From positions 1-14,972 of the forward strand of contig JAEZUZ010000052.1 in NCBI GenBank assembly GCA_023443345.1: a stretch of DNA of 14,972 nucleotides, given 5' to 3'. Of the stretch, positions 6,186 to 13,712 are shown piece by piece; position 1 is the stretch's first letter, and every line of letters begins with the position of its first letter. This stretch comes from Bacillota bacterium. Lineage in GTDB: Bacteria > Bacillota > Clostridia > Peptostreptococcales > Acidaminobacteraceae. Position numbers and translations under genes: made by a program. Below the pieces are notes generated by a model that had not been told where the DNA came from, did not search any database, and worked only from the letters and a program-made list of their open reading frames with translations.

Positions 6186-7145
6186 CTATCTAGAAAGGAT
6201 ATCTGCAAGTTCATAAAGTTTTTTATTTAACTTATCTCTTTGACTTACAGCTTCATCTATCCCTACGTGTATCAAGTTATTTCCCTTAATTCCAATTGCA
6301 ATTCCGCTTTTATTCTTTAAAAGACAATCTATTGCTTCTGCTCCCATTCTAGTTGCCAACATTCTATCAAATCCTGTAGGAGAACCACCTCTTTGTAGAT
6401 GGCCTATTACAGCTACTCTGGTAACAACATTGGACTTTTCCTCAATTTCCTTAGCAAATTTAAAAGGATCTTGACATCCCTCTGCAAGAAGAATTATGTG
6501 ATGACTTTTTTGTCTTAGAACTCCTCTTTTTATACTTTTAACTATATCATCCATAGAATATTCAACTTCAGGAACTATTATATTTTCTGCTCCACTACAG
6601 ATACCAGCATATAGTGCTATATCTCCACAGTTTCTTCCCATTACTTCAACAACAAAAATTCTATCATGAGAAGATGAAGTGTCTCTCAACTTACTTACTG
6701 CATCTGTGACAGTTTCAATGGCTGTGTGAAAACCAATTGTATAGTCTGTATAACCAAGATCATTATCGATTGTTCCAGGTATACATATAGTTTTTATGCC
6801 CTTGTCATGAAGTGCCTTTGCACCCATAAAGCTTCCATCTCCACCTATTACTACAACAGCCTCTATATCCATTGCAGATAGAACATCAATAGCTTTTTGC
6901 TGGCCTTCTTCGGTCATAAACTCCTTGCTTCTTGCGGTCTTTAAAAAAGTTCCGCCCCTTTGTAGAATATCACTTACACTAGAAGATCTCAATTTAGAAA
7001 GTTTGCCTTCAATTAGACCCTTATATCCTCTTTCTACTCCATAGACTTCTAGAGAGTGATGGAGTCCCTTTCTAACTACTGCTCTAACAGCAGCATTCAT
7101 TCCAGGTGCATCTCCTCCACTTGTCAATACAGCAATGTTTTTCAA
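6186..7145 (-). CDS. pfkA: ATP-dependent 6-phosphofructokinase
   Basis: Phosphorylates fructose 6-phosphate to fructose 1,6-bisphosphate, the committed step of glycolysis. Its 319 residues match the usual bacterial PfkA length. Visible motifs are the N-terminal LTSGGDAPGMNAAVRAV, ATP-site IGGDGSFMGA (about residues 100-109), the catalytic PGTIDNDL with its essential Asp, EVMGRNCGD, LAEGC and the family signature GHLQRGGSPTGFDRMLATRMG. The GGDGS glycine at the ATP site points to ATP use and not pyrophosphate. The start is an unusual TTG (7145-7143) supported by AGGAGG about 5 nt upstream and by the family N-terminus; no ATG fits. The dnaE stop lies just before that ribosome site (8-nt gap), and pyk follows after 8 nt, so the glycolytic pair is co-transcribed with dnaE. 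Confidence 0.96.
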   Translation of the reverse strand: MKNIAVLTSGGDAPGMNAAVRAVVRKGLHHSLEVYGVERGYKGLIEGKLSKLRSSSVSDILQRGGTFLKTARSKEFMTEEGQQKAIDVLSAMDIEAVVVIGGDGSFMGAKALHDKGIKTICIPGTIDNDLGYTDYTIGFHTAIETVTDAVSKLRDTSSSHDRIFVVEVMGRNCGDIALYAGICSGAENIIVPEVEYSMDDIVKSIKRGVLRQKSHHIILLAEGCQDPFKFAKEIEEKSNVVTRVAVIGHLQRGGSPTGFDRMLATRMGAEAIDCLLKNKSGIAIGIKGNNLIHVGIDEAVSQRDKLNKKLYELADILSR

Positions 7146-7153
7146 GTTTCCTC

Positions 7154-10100
7154 CTATTTGATAATGACATTAGCATAACCAAACTTTTTCTTCAATTCTG
7201 ATATAAATTCTTTACAAAGTTTACCACCAATGCCAACTAAAGTAAATGCTTTTTTTTCTGCACAAACTACTACATCGATATCTCCTGAATATTTCTGTGT
7301 AATTTCCTTTATCATTGTAATCTTTCTATCATCAAAACTCATAAGATTGATATAAACTCTAATCTTTGGTATATCTTCTGCCTTTCTTATATCAAAAGCT
7401 ATAAGTTTTCTTGGCTTATCCTCTTCTATTTCTACTTTAGCCTCAATGTAGAGTTCATTATACTTTAGATTATCCTTGACTTTCTCATAAGTTTTCGGAA
7501 ATACTATAACTTCCATATGGTATGTACCTTGAACTACTGTTAGCCTTGCCATATCTTTACCAGCCCTAGTGCCTCTTATGTTGCATTCCTTATTTAAAGC
7601 AATAATCCTTATATTATCAACCTTTAATAATTCTTCAGGAAATTGAACAACATCAGAGAGTTTATCTAGGCCAAGTCCTTTTATAGTTTCTTCGTATTTA
7701 TTAAGCGGATGCATCTTGAAGTAAAATCCAAGTGCCTCTTCTTCAAATTCAGCAAGGTTTTCCTTTGGATATTCTTCCAATTCCTTGGAGATATTGTCTG
7801 TCTCTATCTCTCCAAATAGATCTAGTTGTCCTACCCCTACAGTTCTGTACCTATTTGTAACCTCATCTATATAGGGGCCATACATAAGCAACATGGATCT
7901 CTTTGTAACTCCTGAGTAATCAAAGGCACCTGCTTTAATGAGATATTCTACAGCTTTTTTATTTATAACTCCATAGCTCATTCTCCTTATGTAATCATCT
8001 AGATCTTTAAAAGGTTCCTGTCTAGCTTGAATTACAGTATCTTTAGCTAGATTCTTCCCTACATTTTTTATTGCAAGAAGTCCAAATCTTATTCCGTTTT
8101 TTTCAACACTAAATCCCTCTCTAGACTTATTTATATCTATAGGCAGAACTTCAATTCCTCTATTTTTTGCATCTTCTATAAAATCTCCAAGTTTTCTTGC
8201 AGTTGTTGCTGCATTAGATAGCGTATTTGTCATTACTGCTGCCATAAATGACTTAGGAAAGTGTGTCTTTAGATATGCCATTTGGTATGAGATAACTGCA
8301 TAAGCTGTACTATGACTTTTATTAAATGCGTAGTCTGCAAAGGCCATCATATCTTCAAATATTTTGTTTGCAACCTCTAAAGGAACTCCTCTTTTTAAAG
8401 CACCATCTATATCGGCATTCCCATAGATAAATTGTTCTTTTTGCTTGATCATTTCGTCTCTTTTTTTCTTACTCATGGCTCTTCTTATGATATCTGCCTG
8501 AGCATATGAGTATCCAGCAAGAGATCTTACAGCCTGCATAACTTGCTCTTGATATATCATGCAACCTCTTGTAGGTTCAAGTATATTTTCAAGCAACTTG
8601 TGTGGATATCTAATTAAATTTGGATTGTTCTTATTTCTTACATATGTAGACCTTGATAACATAGGCCCTGGTCTGTGTAGACTTATTCCAGCAATTATAT
8701 CTTCAATATTACTCGGTTTAAGCTCTCTAAAAAGCGCTCTCATTCCATAACTTTCAAGCTGAAATACACCCAAAGTATCCCCTTTTGAGAGAAGTTCATA
8801 TGTCTTTTTATCTTCATAGTCAATTTCATCTAAACTGAATCTCTTTCCGGTTTCGTGATAGATATTTTCAAGTGTATTTTTTATTACTGTCAGGCTCTTA
8901 AGAGCTAGAAAATCTACTTTAAGCAATCCCAATTCTTCAATTATATTCATGTTAAAGTGTGTTAGGACTGTATTTGCATGTTTATATAGTGGAACTATAC
9001 TATCGATTCGCTTATTTGCAATCACTACCCCTGCAGCATGTGTTGATACATGGCGTGGTAAACCTTCGATATTTTTAGCAAAACCTATTAGTTTTGCAAC
9101 TCTATCATCCCTTAAAATTAAATTCTTAAGATCCTGGCTTTCACTTAGGGCTTCCTCTATTTTCATGTGAGAAGATGGTATTAACTTTGCTATCCTATCT
9201 GCCTCATCTATGCTAAATCCCATTACTCTTGCTATATCTCTAATGGATGACTTAGAACCAAAGGTATCAAAAGTTATTATATGAGCAATATTGTTTTCTC
9301 CATATTTATTTCTCACATAATCTATTACTTCATTTCTTCTTTCATCTTCAAAGTCGATATCAAAGTCTGGCATTGTAATTCTTTGAACGTTTAGAAATCT
9401 CTCAAAGATAAGATTGTACTTTATAGGATCAACTTCTGTAATACCTATACAATAACCAACTATACTTCCGCAACCACTTCCTCTTCCAGGTCCTACAAAT
9501 ATTCCCTTGCTTTTAGCATACCTTACAAAGTCAGAAACTATTAAGAAGTAGTCATTATATCCCATGCTATCTATTACACCTAGTTCCATATTTAGTCTAT
9601 CTAGGTAAGCTTCATAATTCTCATATCTCTTTTTAAGTCCTTCTATTGCCAAATCATGCAAGTACCTCTTGCTATCAAAATTTGGATCTTTTGAAAACTT
9701 TGGAAGGTGATAGTTTCTAAACTCAAATTTAAAATCACATTTTTGAGCTATTTCTATCGTATTATCTACAGCCTCAGGTGCAAAGTCAAATAGCTGTCTC
9801 ATCTGATTTTCATCTTTTAAATAGTATTCACTATTTGGAAGTCTTGGCCTGTCTTGATCATTTAGTCTCTTGGCATTGCCAATACATAGCATCACATCAT
9901 ATACTTGTGCTTCTTCCTTTTCTGTATAGAATACATCATTAGTTGCAACAAGCTTGATATTTAGCTCTCTAGCTAATTTAACTAAGAGATTATTTACTAT
10001 CTTCTCATCTCTTAATCCATGATTTGTTATCTCTATATAATAGTCGTCTTTAAAGATATCTCTATACCTAGTTGCAATTTTCTTTGCTTTTTCGTAATCA

Positions 10101-10522
10101 CCCATCAGTAGTGTTTGGAACAGTTCGGAATTTCTACTTCCACTAATGCATACAAGCCCTTGTTTAAATTCATCAATCAATCTATTTTCAATTCTTGGCC
10201 TATCGAAATTGTGATTGATATAGGCACTAGATACCATTCTTATTAAATTCTCATATCCCTTTGAATTTTTACATAACAAAACTAGGCTGTTTAACCTGCT
10301 ATCACTATTTGATTGCATGTATACTTCACAACCTATAATTGGCTTAATTCCCTCTTTTTGTGCTTTTTTAAAAAACTCAACTGCCCCAAACATATTTGCA
10401 AAGTCTGTTATTGCAATAGCTGGCATGTTTAACTTTCTAGCCTTTTCAATCACACTATCTATCTTTGCAAAACCATTTAGCAAGCTATATTGAGTATGAA
10501 GGTGTAGATGAACAAAGTTCAT
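7154..10522 (-). CDS. dnaE: DNA polymerase III subunit alpha (DnaE)
   Basis: A C-family replicative DNA polymerase of 1122 residues, close to the E. coli DnaE size. Domain order: PHP domain (about 1-270, from HLHLHTQYS to LCIG), polymerase palm, thumb and fingers with GPGRGSGCGS (344-353) and PDFDIDF (385-391), where Asp388 and Asp390 are the first two catalytic acids. The third lies in LLKVDFLALKSL. VSTHAAGVV and FQLESYGMR follow, then the helix-hairpin-helix region (IKAGAFDYSG) and an OB fold near 960-1040. There is no built-in 3'-5' exonuclease. The PHP domain has lost several metal-ligand histidines (see findings). Firmicutes usually also have PolC, which is not seen here. ATG 10522 follows AGGAG by 6 nt and overlaps the whiA stop by 4 nt. 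Confidence 0.96.
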   Translation of the reverse strand: MNFVHLHLHTQYSLLNGFAKIDSVIEKARKLNMPAIAITDFANMFGAVEFFKKAQKEGIKPIIGCEVYMQSNSDSRLNSLVLLCKNSKGYENLIRMVSSAYINHNFDRPRIENRLIDEFKQGLVCISGSRNSELFQTLLMGDYEKAKKIATRYRDIFKDDYYIEITNHGLRDEKIVNNLLVKLARELNIKLVATNDVFYTEKEEAQVYDVMLCIGNAKRLNDQDRPRLPNSEYYLKDENQMRQLFDFAPEAVDNTIEIAQKCDFKFEFRNYHLPKFSKDPNFDSKRYLHDLAIEGLKKRYENYEAYLDRLNMELGVIDSMGYNDYFLIVSDFVRYAKSKGIFVGPGRGSGCGSIVGYCIGITEVDPIKYNLIFERFLNVQRITMPDFDIDFEDERRNEVIDYVRNKYGENNIAHIITFDTFGSKSSIRDIARVMGFSIDEADRIAKLIPSSHMKIEEALSESQDLKNLILRDDRVAKLIGFAKNIEGLPRHVSTHAAGVVIANKRIDSIVPLYKHANTVLTHFNMNIIEELGLLKVDFLALKSLTVIKNTLENIYHETGKRFSLDEIDYEDKKTYELLSKGDTLGVFQLESYGMRALFRELKPSNIEDIIAGISLHRPGPMLSRSTYVRNKNNPNLIRYPHKLLENILEPTRGCMIYQEQVMQAVRSLAGYSYAQADIIRRAMSKKKRDEMIKQKEQFIYGNADIDGALKRGVPLEVANKIFEDMMAFADYAFNKSHSTAYAVISYQMAYLKTHFPKSFMAAVMTNTLSNAATTARKLGDFIEDAKNRGIEVLPIDINKSREGFSVEKNGIRFGLLAIKNVGKNLAKDTVIQARQEPFKDLDDYIRRMSYGVINKKAVEYLIKAGAFDYSGVTKRSMLLMYGPYIDEVTNRYRTVGVGQLDLFGEIETDNISKELEEYPKENLAEFEEEALGFYFKMHPLNKYEETIKGLGLDKLSDVVQFPEELLKVDNIRIIALNKECNIRGTRAGKDMARLTVVQGTYHMEVIVFPKTYEKVKDNLKYNELYIEAKVEIEEDKPRKLIAFDIRKAEDIPKIRVYINLMSFDDRKITMIKEITQKYSGDIDVVVCAEKKAFTLVGIGGKLCKEFISELKKKFGYANVIIK

Positions 10523-11328
10523 GAATTTCTCCTAATTTTGTCATATAATTTTTCTATTCTTTTTAGATATGAGTAGACTCTATCTTTAGACATATTCTCA
10601 CTAGTAAGTTTCCCAAGTTCTGCTATGCTCACTTCTGGGTGATCACATCTTAATTTTATAATCTCTATAAGTGAATCATCTAGATTTGATATATCCATGT
10701 TCTCTCTTATGTAGTCTATCATTCCTATATATCTAGAGCTAGACTTGTTTATCTTCTGTTGATTTGATACTTCAAAATTTATCTGCTGATTTATATTTCT
10801 TGTAAATGAGTTTAGAATTTTTATGTTATCTAGTTGATTTGACCTATTTATTCCACAGCATATATATATTATTTCTGAAATTGTATCTACTTCCTTAGTG
10901 AAGTAGTAATTCTTTCCTCTTCTCTTAGATGTACTGAATTTCCACCCATACTCTTCTCTTAACTCTTCAAGAAGTTCTTTGACATACTCACTATCACTAT
11001 TTATCTCTAATCTTGGGCTTTTAGCAGGAGAATTAAAAGTAGAGCTTAAGAGAATGAGGGCTTTGAATTTTTCTATTTTTGATACTTCTTCATCTTTAAG
11101 CTTATCAAATTTTATGACATATAGCTCCCTATCAAACTTTTTTAAAGTACTTAATTTGTACTCAACTCCCCTACTTAGAAATATTTCCTCTAAGTAATCG
11201 GATATTTCTTTATTAGAAGTCATATATTTCATATTAATATAAGCATGGTTGAGTATATTTAAAATCGCCCTTGGCTTTACTCTTAAATTGTCTATCATCT
11301 CACTTTTAATTTCACTATTATAACTCAT
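10519..11328 (-). CDS. whiA: DNA-binding protein WhiA (short, divergent)
   Basis: WhiA is a conserved Gram-positive protein combining a degenerate LAGLIDADG homing-endonuclease-like N-terminal fold with a C-terminal helix-turn-helix; it influences cell division and chromosome segregation. The start MSYNSEIKSEM fits the WhiA 'MSFSSEVKEEL' pattern. The C-terminus is the most recognisable part: LRCDHPEVSIAELGKL followed by a second HTH half and the LKRIEKL helix. At 269 residues it is shorter than the usual 300-330, and the middle segment normally reading 'RGAFLaGGsv' is replaced by FKALILLSSTFNSP, so the N-terminal fold is trimmed and divergent. It is the first gene of the whiA-dnaE-pfkA-pyk run; ATG 11328 follows AGAGG closely. 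Its frequent upstream partners, rapZ and yvcK, are absent here. Confidence 0.85.
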   Translation of the reverse strand: MSYNSEIKSEMIDNLRVKPRAILNILNHAYINMKYMTSNKEISDYLEEIFLSRGVEYKLSTLKKFDRELYVIKFDKLKDEEVSKIEKFKALILLSSTFNSPAKSPRLEINSDSEYVKELLEELREEYGWKFSTSKRRGKNYYFTKEVDTISEIIYICCGINRSNQLDNIKILNSFTRNINQQINFEVSNQQKINKSSSRYIGMIDYIRENMDISNLDDSLIEIIKLRCDHPEVSIAELGKLTSENMSKDRVYSYLKRIEKLYDKIRRNS

Positions 11329-11343
11329 ACTGCCTCTAATATT

Positions 11344-11349
11344 ATTATA
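11344..11349 (-). promoter_or_regulatory. Possible -10 element for the whiA operon
   Basis: A consensus TATAAT lies at 11349-11344 on the minus strand, but it has no convincing -35 and would start transcription at about the whiA ribosome site. It may be chance, or the real promoter may lie further upstream in the 11350-11450 region. Confidence 0.25.
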
Positions 11350-11391
11350 CTACAGATAGTGAATTTCGACTTTTTTGTATCTTTTTTAAAT

Positions 11392-11444
11392 TTTGTGGTT
11401 TGATGATACACAGTTACCACCCTGGCACCACAAATGCACCACAA
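11392..11444. repeat. ACCAC repeats: three direct copies at 11-bp spacing plus one inverted copy
   Basis: ACCAC begins at 11416, 11427 and 11438, exactly 11 bp apart; the second and third copies extend to GCACCACAA. An inverted copy, TTTGTGGT, lies at 11392-11399 and is the exact complement of ACCACAAA in the second copy. The array ends 2-4 bp before the -35 of the promoter for the membrane protein gene and lies between it and whiA. Spacing near one helical turn would place all copies on one DNA face, as with binding sites of OmpR-family response regulators. The factor is unknown. Confidence 0.6.
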
Positions 11445-11446
11445 TT

Positions 11447-11475
11447 TTGACATATTTTTTTATATATGTTACTAT
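11447..11475 (+). promoter_or_regulatory. Strong promoter of the membrane protein gene
   Basis: A perfect TTGACA (11447-11452), a 17-bp spacer and TACTAT (11470-11475), with TG one base before the -10. Transcription should start near 11481, leaving an untranslated leader of about 80 nt. It is one of the best promoter matches in the window. Confidence 0.75.
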
Positions 11476-11480
11476 TAATT

Positions 11481-11502
11481 AGCTACATGCATTTATGTGG
11501 CT
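11481..11502 (+). promoter_or_regulatory. Hairpin at the 5' end of the membrane protein mRNA
   Basis: AGCTACAT (11481-11488) pairs with ATGTGGCT (11495-11502), including one G-U pair, around a 6-nt loop GCATTT. The stem begins at about the predicted transcription start. Only three T follow, so it is a poor terminator; a stabilising 5' hairpin is more likely. The rest of the leader to 11545 is A/T-rich with nothing else recognisable. Confidence 0.45.
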
Positions 11503-11562
11503 TTAAATCCTTTAAAAATAACTATTTAGATATATAAAATTTAATAAAAAAAAGGAGGATTT

Positions 11563-12213
11563 ATGCAGGCATTGTTTGAAGTGCTTCTTAGCTTATTCTT
11601 TCTTATATTCATGGGATATATAAGCTATATCATTGCAAATAATTCCAAAAATTTCGTGTTTAAAATTTACGCTTTACTAGCTGCTATAATGGGTTTTGCA
11701 CCAGGAATGTACCTGCTTATTCACGGCATCATAATTTGGATTGAGTCTTCTTATATACCAAATACATTTTCAGGTATTTTTCTACTGCTTATTGAATTGT
11801 CGATGAGTGCTGTATTATTTGGAATATTTACAATTGTAATTCAAAGATACGATATAGATAGACAGTCTCTTATAAATTCAATGTATGGCATCATGGTTTT
11901 TAGAATAGTTCTGATTCTTCTTCCACAGAATAATTGGTTCAAAATAGAGCAATCTATTTCACTTGCAACTGTAGAGTTGATCGCATTTATTGCAGGAGTT
12001 ATTATAACATCGATGCTAGTGAGTCAGAAATCAAAAATTTTTCAAGATCACAACTTTGAATATCTACATATTGCACTAGCTATATTTACTGTAATTTATT
12101 CAATATTTACCTTTACAAGAACTAGTTCAATTTCGACAATTCTTTTATTTATAGGTTGTGGATTATTGACACTTTTTCTGTATCGTGACTTTAGATTTTA
12201 TAAAAAATCCTAA
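11563..12213 (+). CDS. Unrecognised multi-pass membrane protein
   Basis: I do not recognise this 216-residue protein. It is strongly hydrophobic, with about seven predicted membrane helices, near residues 3-25, 31-57, 68-95, 104-121, 130-153, 167-185 and 188-206, ending in a short basic tail (YRDFRFYKKS). A charged loop QRYDIDRQ lies near residues 93-100, and a second, SQKSKIFQDHNFEY, around 153-167. There is no signal peptide for export, no lipobox and no known catalytic motif. It has a perfect-type ribosome site (AAGGAGG, about 6 nt before ATG), its own strong promoter preceded by phased ACCAC repeats, and its own terminator, so it appears to be a separately regulated single-gene unit. It could be a sensor, a small transporter or an envelope protein; I cannot choose between these. 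Confidence 0.8.
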   Translation: MQALFEVLLSLFFLIFMGYISYIIANNSKNFVFKIYALLAAIMGFAPGMYLLIHGIIIWIESSYIPNTFSGIFLLLIELSMSAVLFGIFTIVIQRYDIDRQSLINSMYGIMVFRIVLILLPQNNWFKIEQSISLATVELIAFIAGVIITSMLVSQKSKIFQDHNFEYLHIALAIFTVIYSIFTFTRTSSISTILLFIGCGLLTLFLYRDFRFYKKS

Positions 12214-12221
12214 AATAAAAT

Positions 12222-12247
12222 AGACCTCTAAAAGGTCTTATTTTTTT
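12222..12247. terminator. Intrinsic terminator shared by the membrane protein gene and hemZ
   Basis: AGACCT (12222-12227) and AGGTCT (12233-12238) form a 6-bp stem with loop CTAAA, followed on the plus strand by TA and a run of seven T. On the minus strand the same stem is followed by ATTTTATTTT, a weaker U tract. The loop contains the stop codon of the convergent hemZ gene (12230-12228). Confidence 0.8.
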
Positions 12248-13652
12248 CTAAATTATTGTAGAAGTTTTCCTTCTTTTTTATAACTTTTTCTATGTCTTCT
12301 AGATATATTTTTAAATCACGCACATTTGCAAGTCTATCAAATGTATCCTTTGACTTCATTATTTTTGATACAGCAGATAGTCCACAGGCTACTATTGAGT
12401 GCATGTCTTCAATCATATATATATTATAAATTCCATTCTCAGAAGTCCTTGTATATCCTATATTTTCAGAATTTGCGCCGATTTTCTTCTGTCTATATAA
12501 GTAATATGGCCTAAACCCAAGTTGCTTTGCTCTTTTTTTTGCTAACTCTAACATATCATTGAAAATATCTGAGTGCGAGTATGTATGATATAGTTCACTG
12601 CCCTTCTTAATTGAAAGAGAGTGTACTGTAAGATGTTCTGGTTCTAGCTCTTTTACCACTTCAAAAGTTCTTTCATTGTCTCTTATACCTTCAAAGGGAA
12701 GTCCAACTATTATGTCCATATTTACAGTCTTAAATCCCACATCTCTTGATATTTTATAGGCTTCATATACTTCTTTAAGTGAATGCCTTCTTCCAATTGT
12801 CTTTAGAGTATTCTCTACTGCTGACTGAATATTTATAGATATCCTATCTACCCCATGTTTCTTTAAAACTTCTAACTTATCTCTACATATAGTATCTGCT
12901 CTTCCAGCTTCAACAGTAAACTCCTCCAACTTAGGTGATTTAAATTTAGAGATTGCTTCTAATAGCCTATCTAATTGAGATGCACTTAGTGCTGTTGGAG
13001 TTCCACCTCCTATATAGATAGTAATCGGATCATCCTCTAGTCTTTCTCTTTCAAATTCAAGTTCTCTTATCAGATTTTCTACATATCTATCCAACTTATT
13101 CTGATCTTTAACCATAAATGTAGAAAAGGAGCAATATGAACATATGTCAGGACAAAATGGTATATGTACATATAGACTGTAAGTTCTATAGTCTACTTTG
13201 TTTTGAATACCTATAATCTCTTTAGATATTTCGTACCTTGATATGTCAATCATATATTCTCTTCTTGCTATATCAAGAGCTCTCTCTGAATAGTTTTCTA
13301 TCAAATTAGAAATCAATTTTACAGGCCTTATACCTGTAAGAATTCCCCAAGGGAGTTCCTTTGAAGTATACTCGCTGAGTATCCTATATAGATCTCTCTT
13401 TTGATTCTGAACAGGAGTAATGTGTTCACATTTTTGAAGTTCCTTCCTTATAATATGTCCATCTATTTCTACATTAATAAATTTATCATCAAACTCCAAA
13501 GTACCATTAGATTTTACTCCAAAGGCATCAAACATTTCTTCTAATTGTTCTTTACTTATTACATTTATATAGTTCATCATTTCTCCTAGAATATAGTTTA
13601 CATCAGAATTGTTATAAATTTGTTGAAAAATTTCAAAAAATTTATGTTTCAT
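12228..13652 (-). CDS. hemZ: HemZ-like radical SAM protein (coproporphyrinogen dehydrogenase family)
   Basis: A 474-residue member of the HemN/HemZ/HemW radical SAM group. The cluster motif is C-x3-C-x2-C in HIPFCPDICSYCSF (Cys167, 171 and 174), which binds a [4Fe-4S] cluster and S-adenosylmethionine. YIGGGTPTALS follows, then VEAGRAD, the RISINIQSAVE strand and NMDIIVGLPFE. The N-terminal LPWGILTGIRPVKL motif marks the HemZ branch. HemZ is annotated as an oxygen-independent coproporphyrinogen oxidase, but relatives include haem chaperones, and no haem genes are seen nearby, so function is uncertain. Start choice is open: ATG 13652 gives a family-like N-terminus and normal length but no ribosome site; ATG 13577 has AGGAG 5 nt upstream and gives 449 residues. 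A further in-frame ATG at 13673 adds only a hydrophobic MFLLLYS. Confidence 0.87.
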   Translation of the reverse strand: MKHKFFEIFQQIYNNSDVNYILGEMMNYINVISKEQLEEMFDAFGVKSNGTLEFDDKFINVEIDGHIIRKELQKCEHITPVQNQKRDLYRILSEYTSKELPWGILTGIRPVKLISNLIENYSERALDIARREYMIDISRYEISKEIIGIQNKVDYRTYSLYVHIPFCPDICSYCSFSTFMVKDQNKLDRYVENLIRELEFERERLEDDPITIYIGGGTPTALSASQLDRLLEAISKFKSPKLEEFTVEAGRADTICRDKLEVLKKHGVDRISINIQSAVENTLKTIGRRHSLKEVYEAYKISRDVGFKTVNMDIIVGLPFEGIRDNERTFEVVKELEPEHLTVHSLSIKKGSELYHTYSHSDIFNDMLELAKKRAKQLGFRPYYLYRQKKIGANSENIGYTRTSENGIYNIYMIEDMHSIVACGLSAVSKIMKSKDTFDRLANVRDLKIYLEDIEKVIKKKENFYNNLEKNKTF

Positions 13653-13681
13653 TGAATATAATAATAAAAACATGATATAAT
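13652..13681 (+). promoter_or_regulatory. livJ promoter
   Basis: TTGAAT (13652-13657), an 18-bp spacer and a consensus TATAAT (13676-13681), with TG one base before the -10. The predicted start near 13688 gives a leader of about 25 nt. The -35 overlaps the possible hemZ start codon at 13652 on the opposite strand. Confidence 0.65.
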
Positions 13682-13712
13682 GTTACATATTTTAAACAAA
13701 TAGGGAGTTATT

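Noticed and set aside
11416..11442. CRISPR or insertion-sequence ends in the ACCAC repeats
   Set aside because: The units are far too short and lack spacer structure, terminal inverted repeats or a transposase; a protein-binding array fits better.
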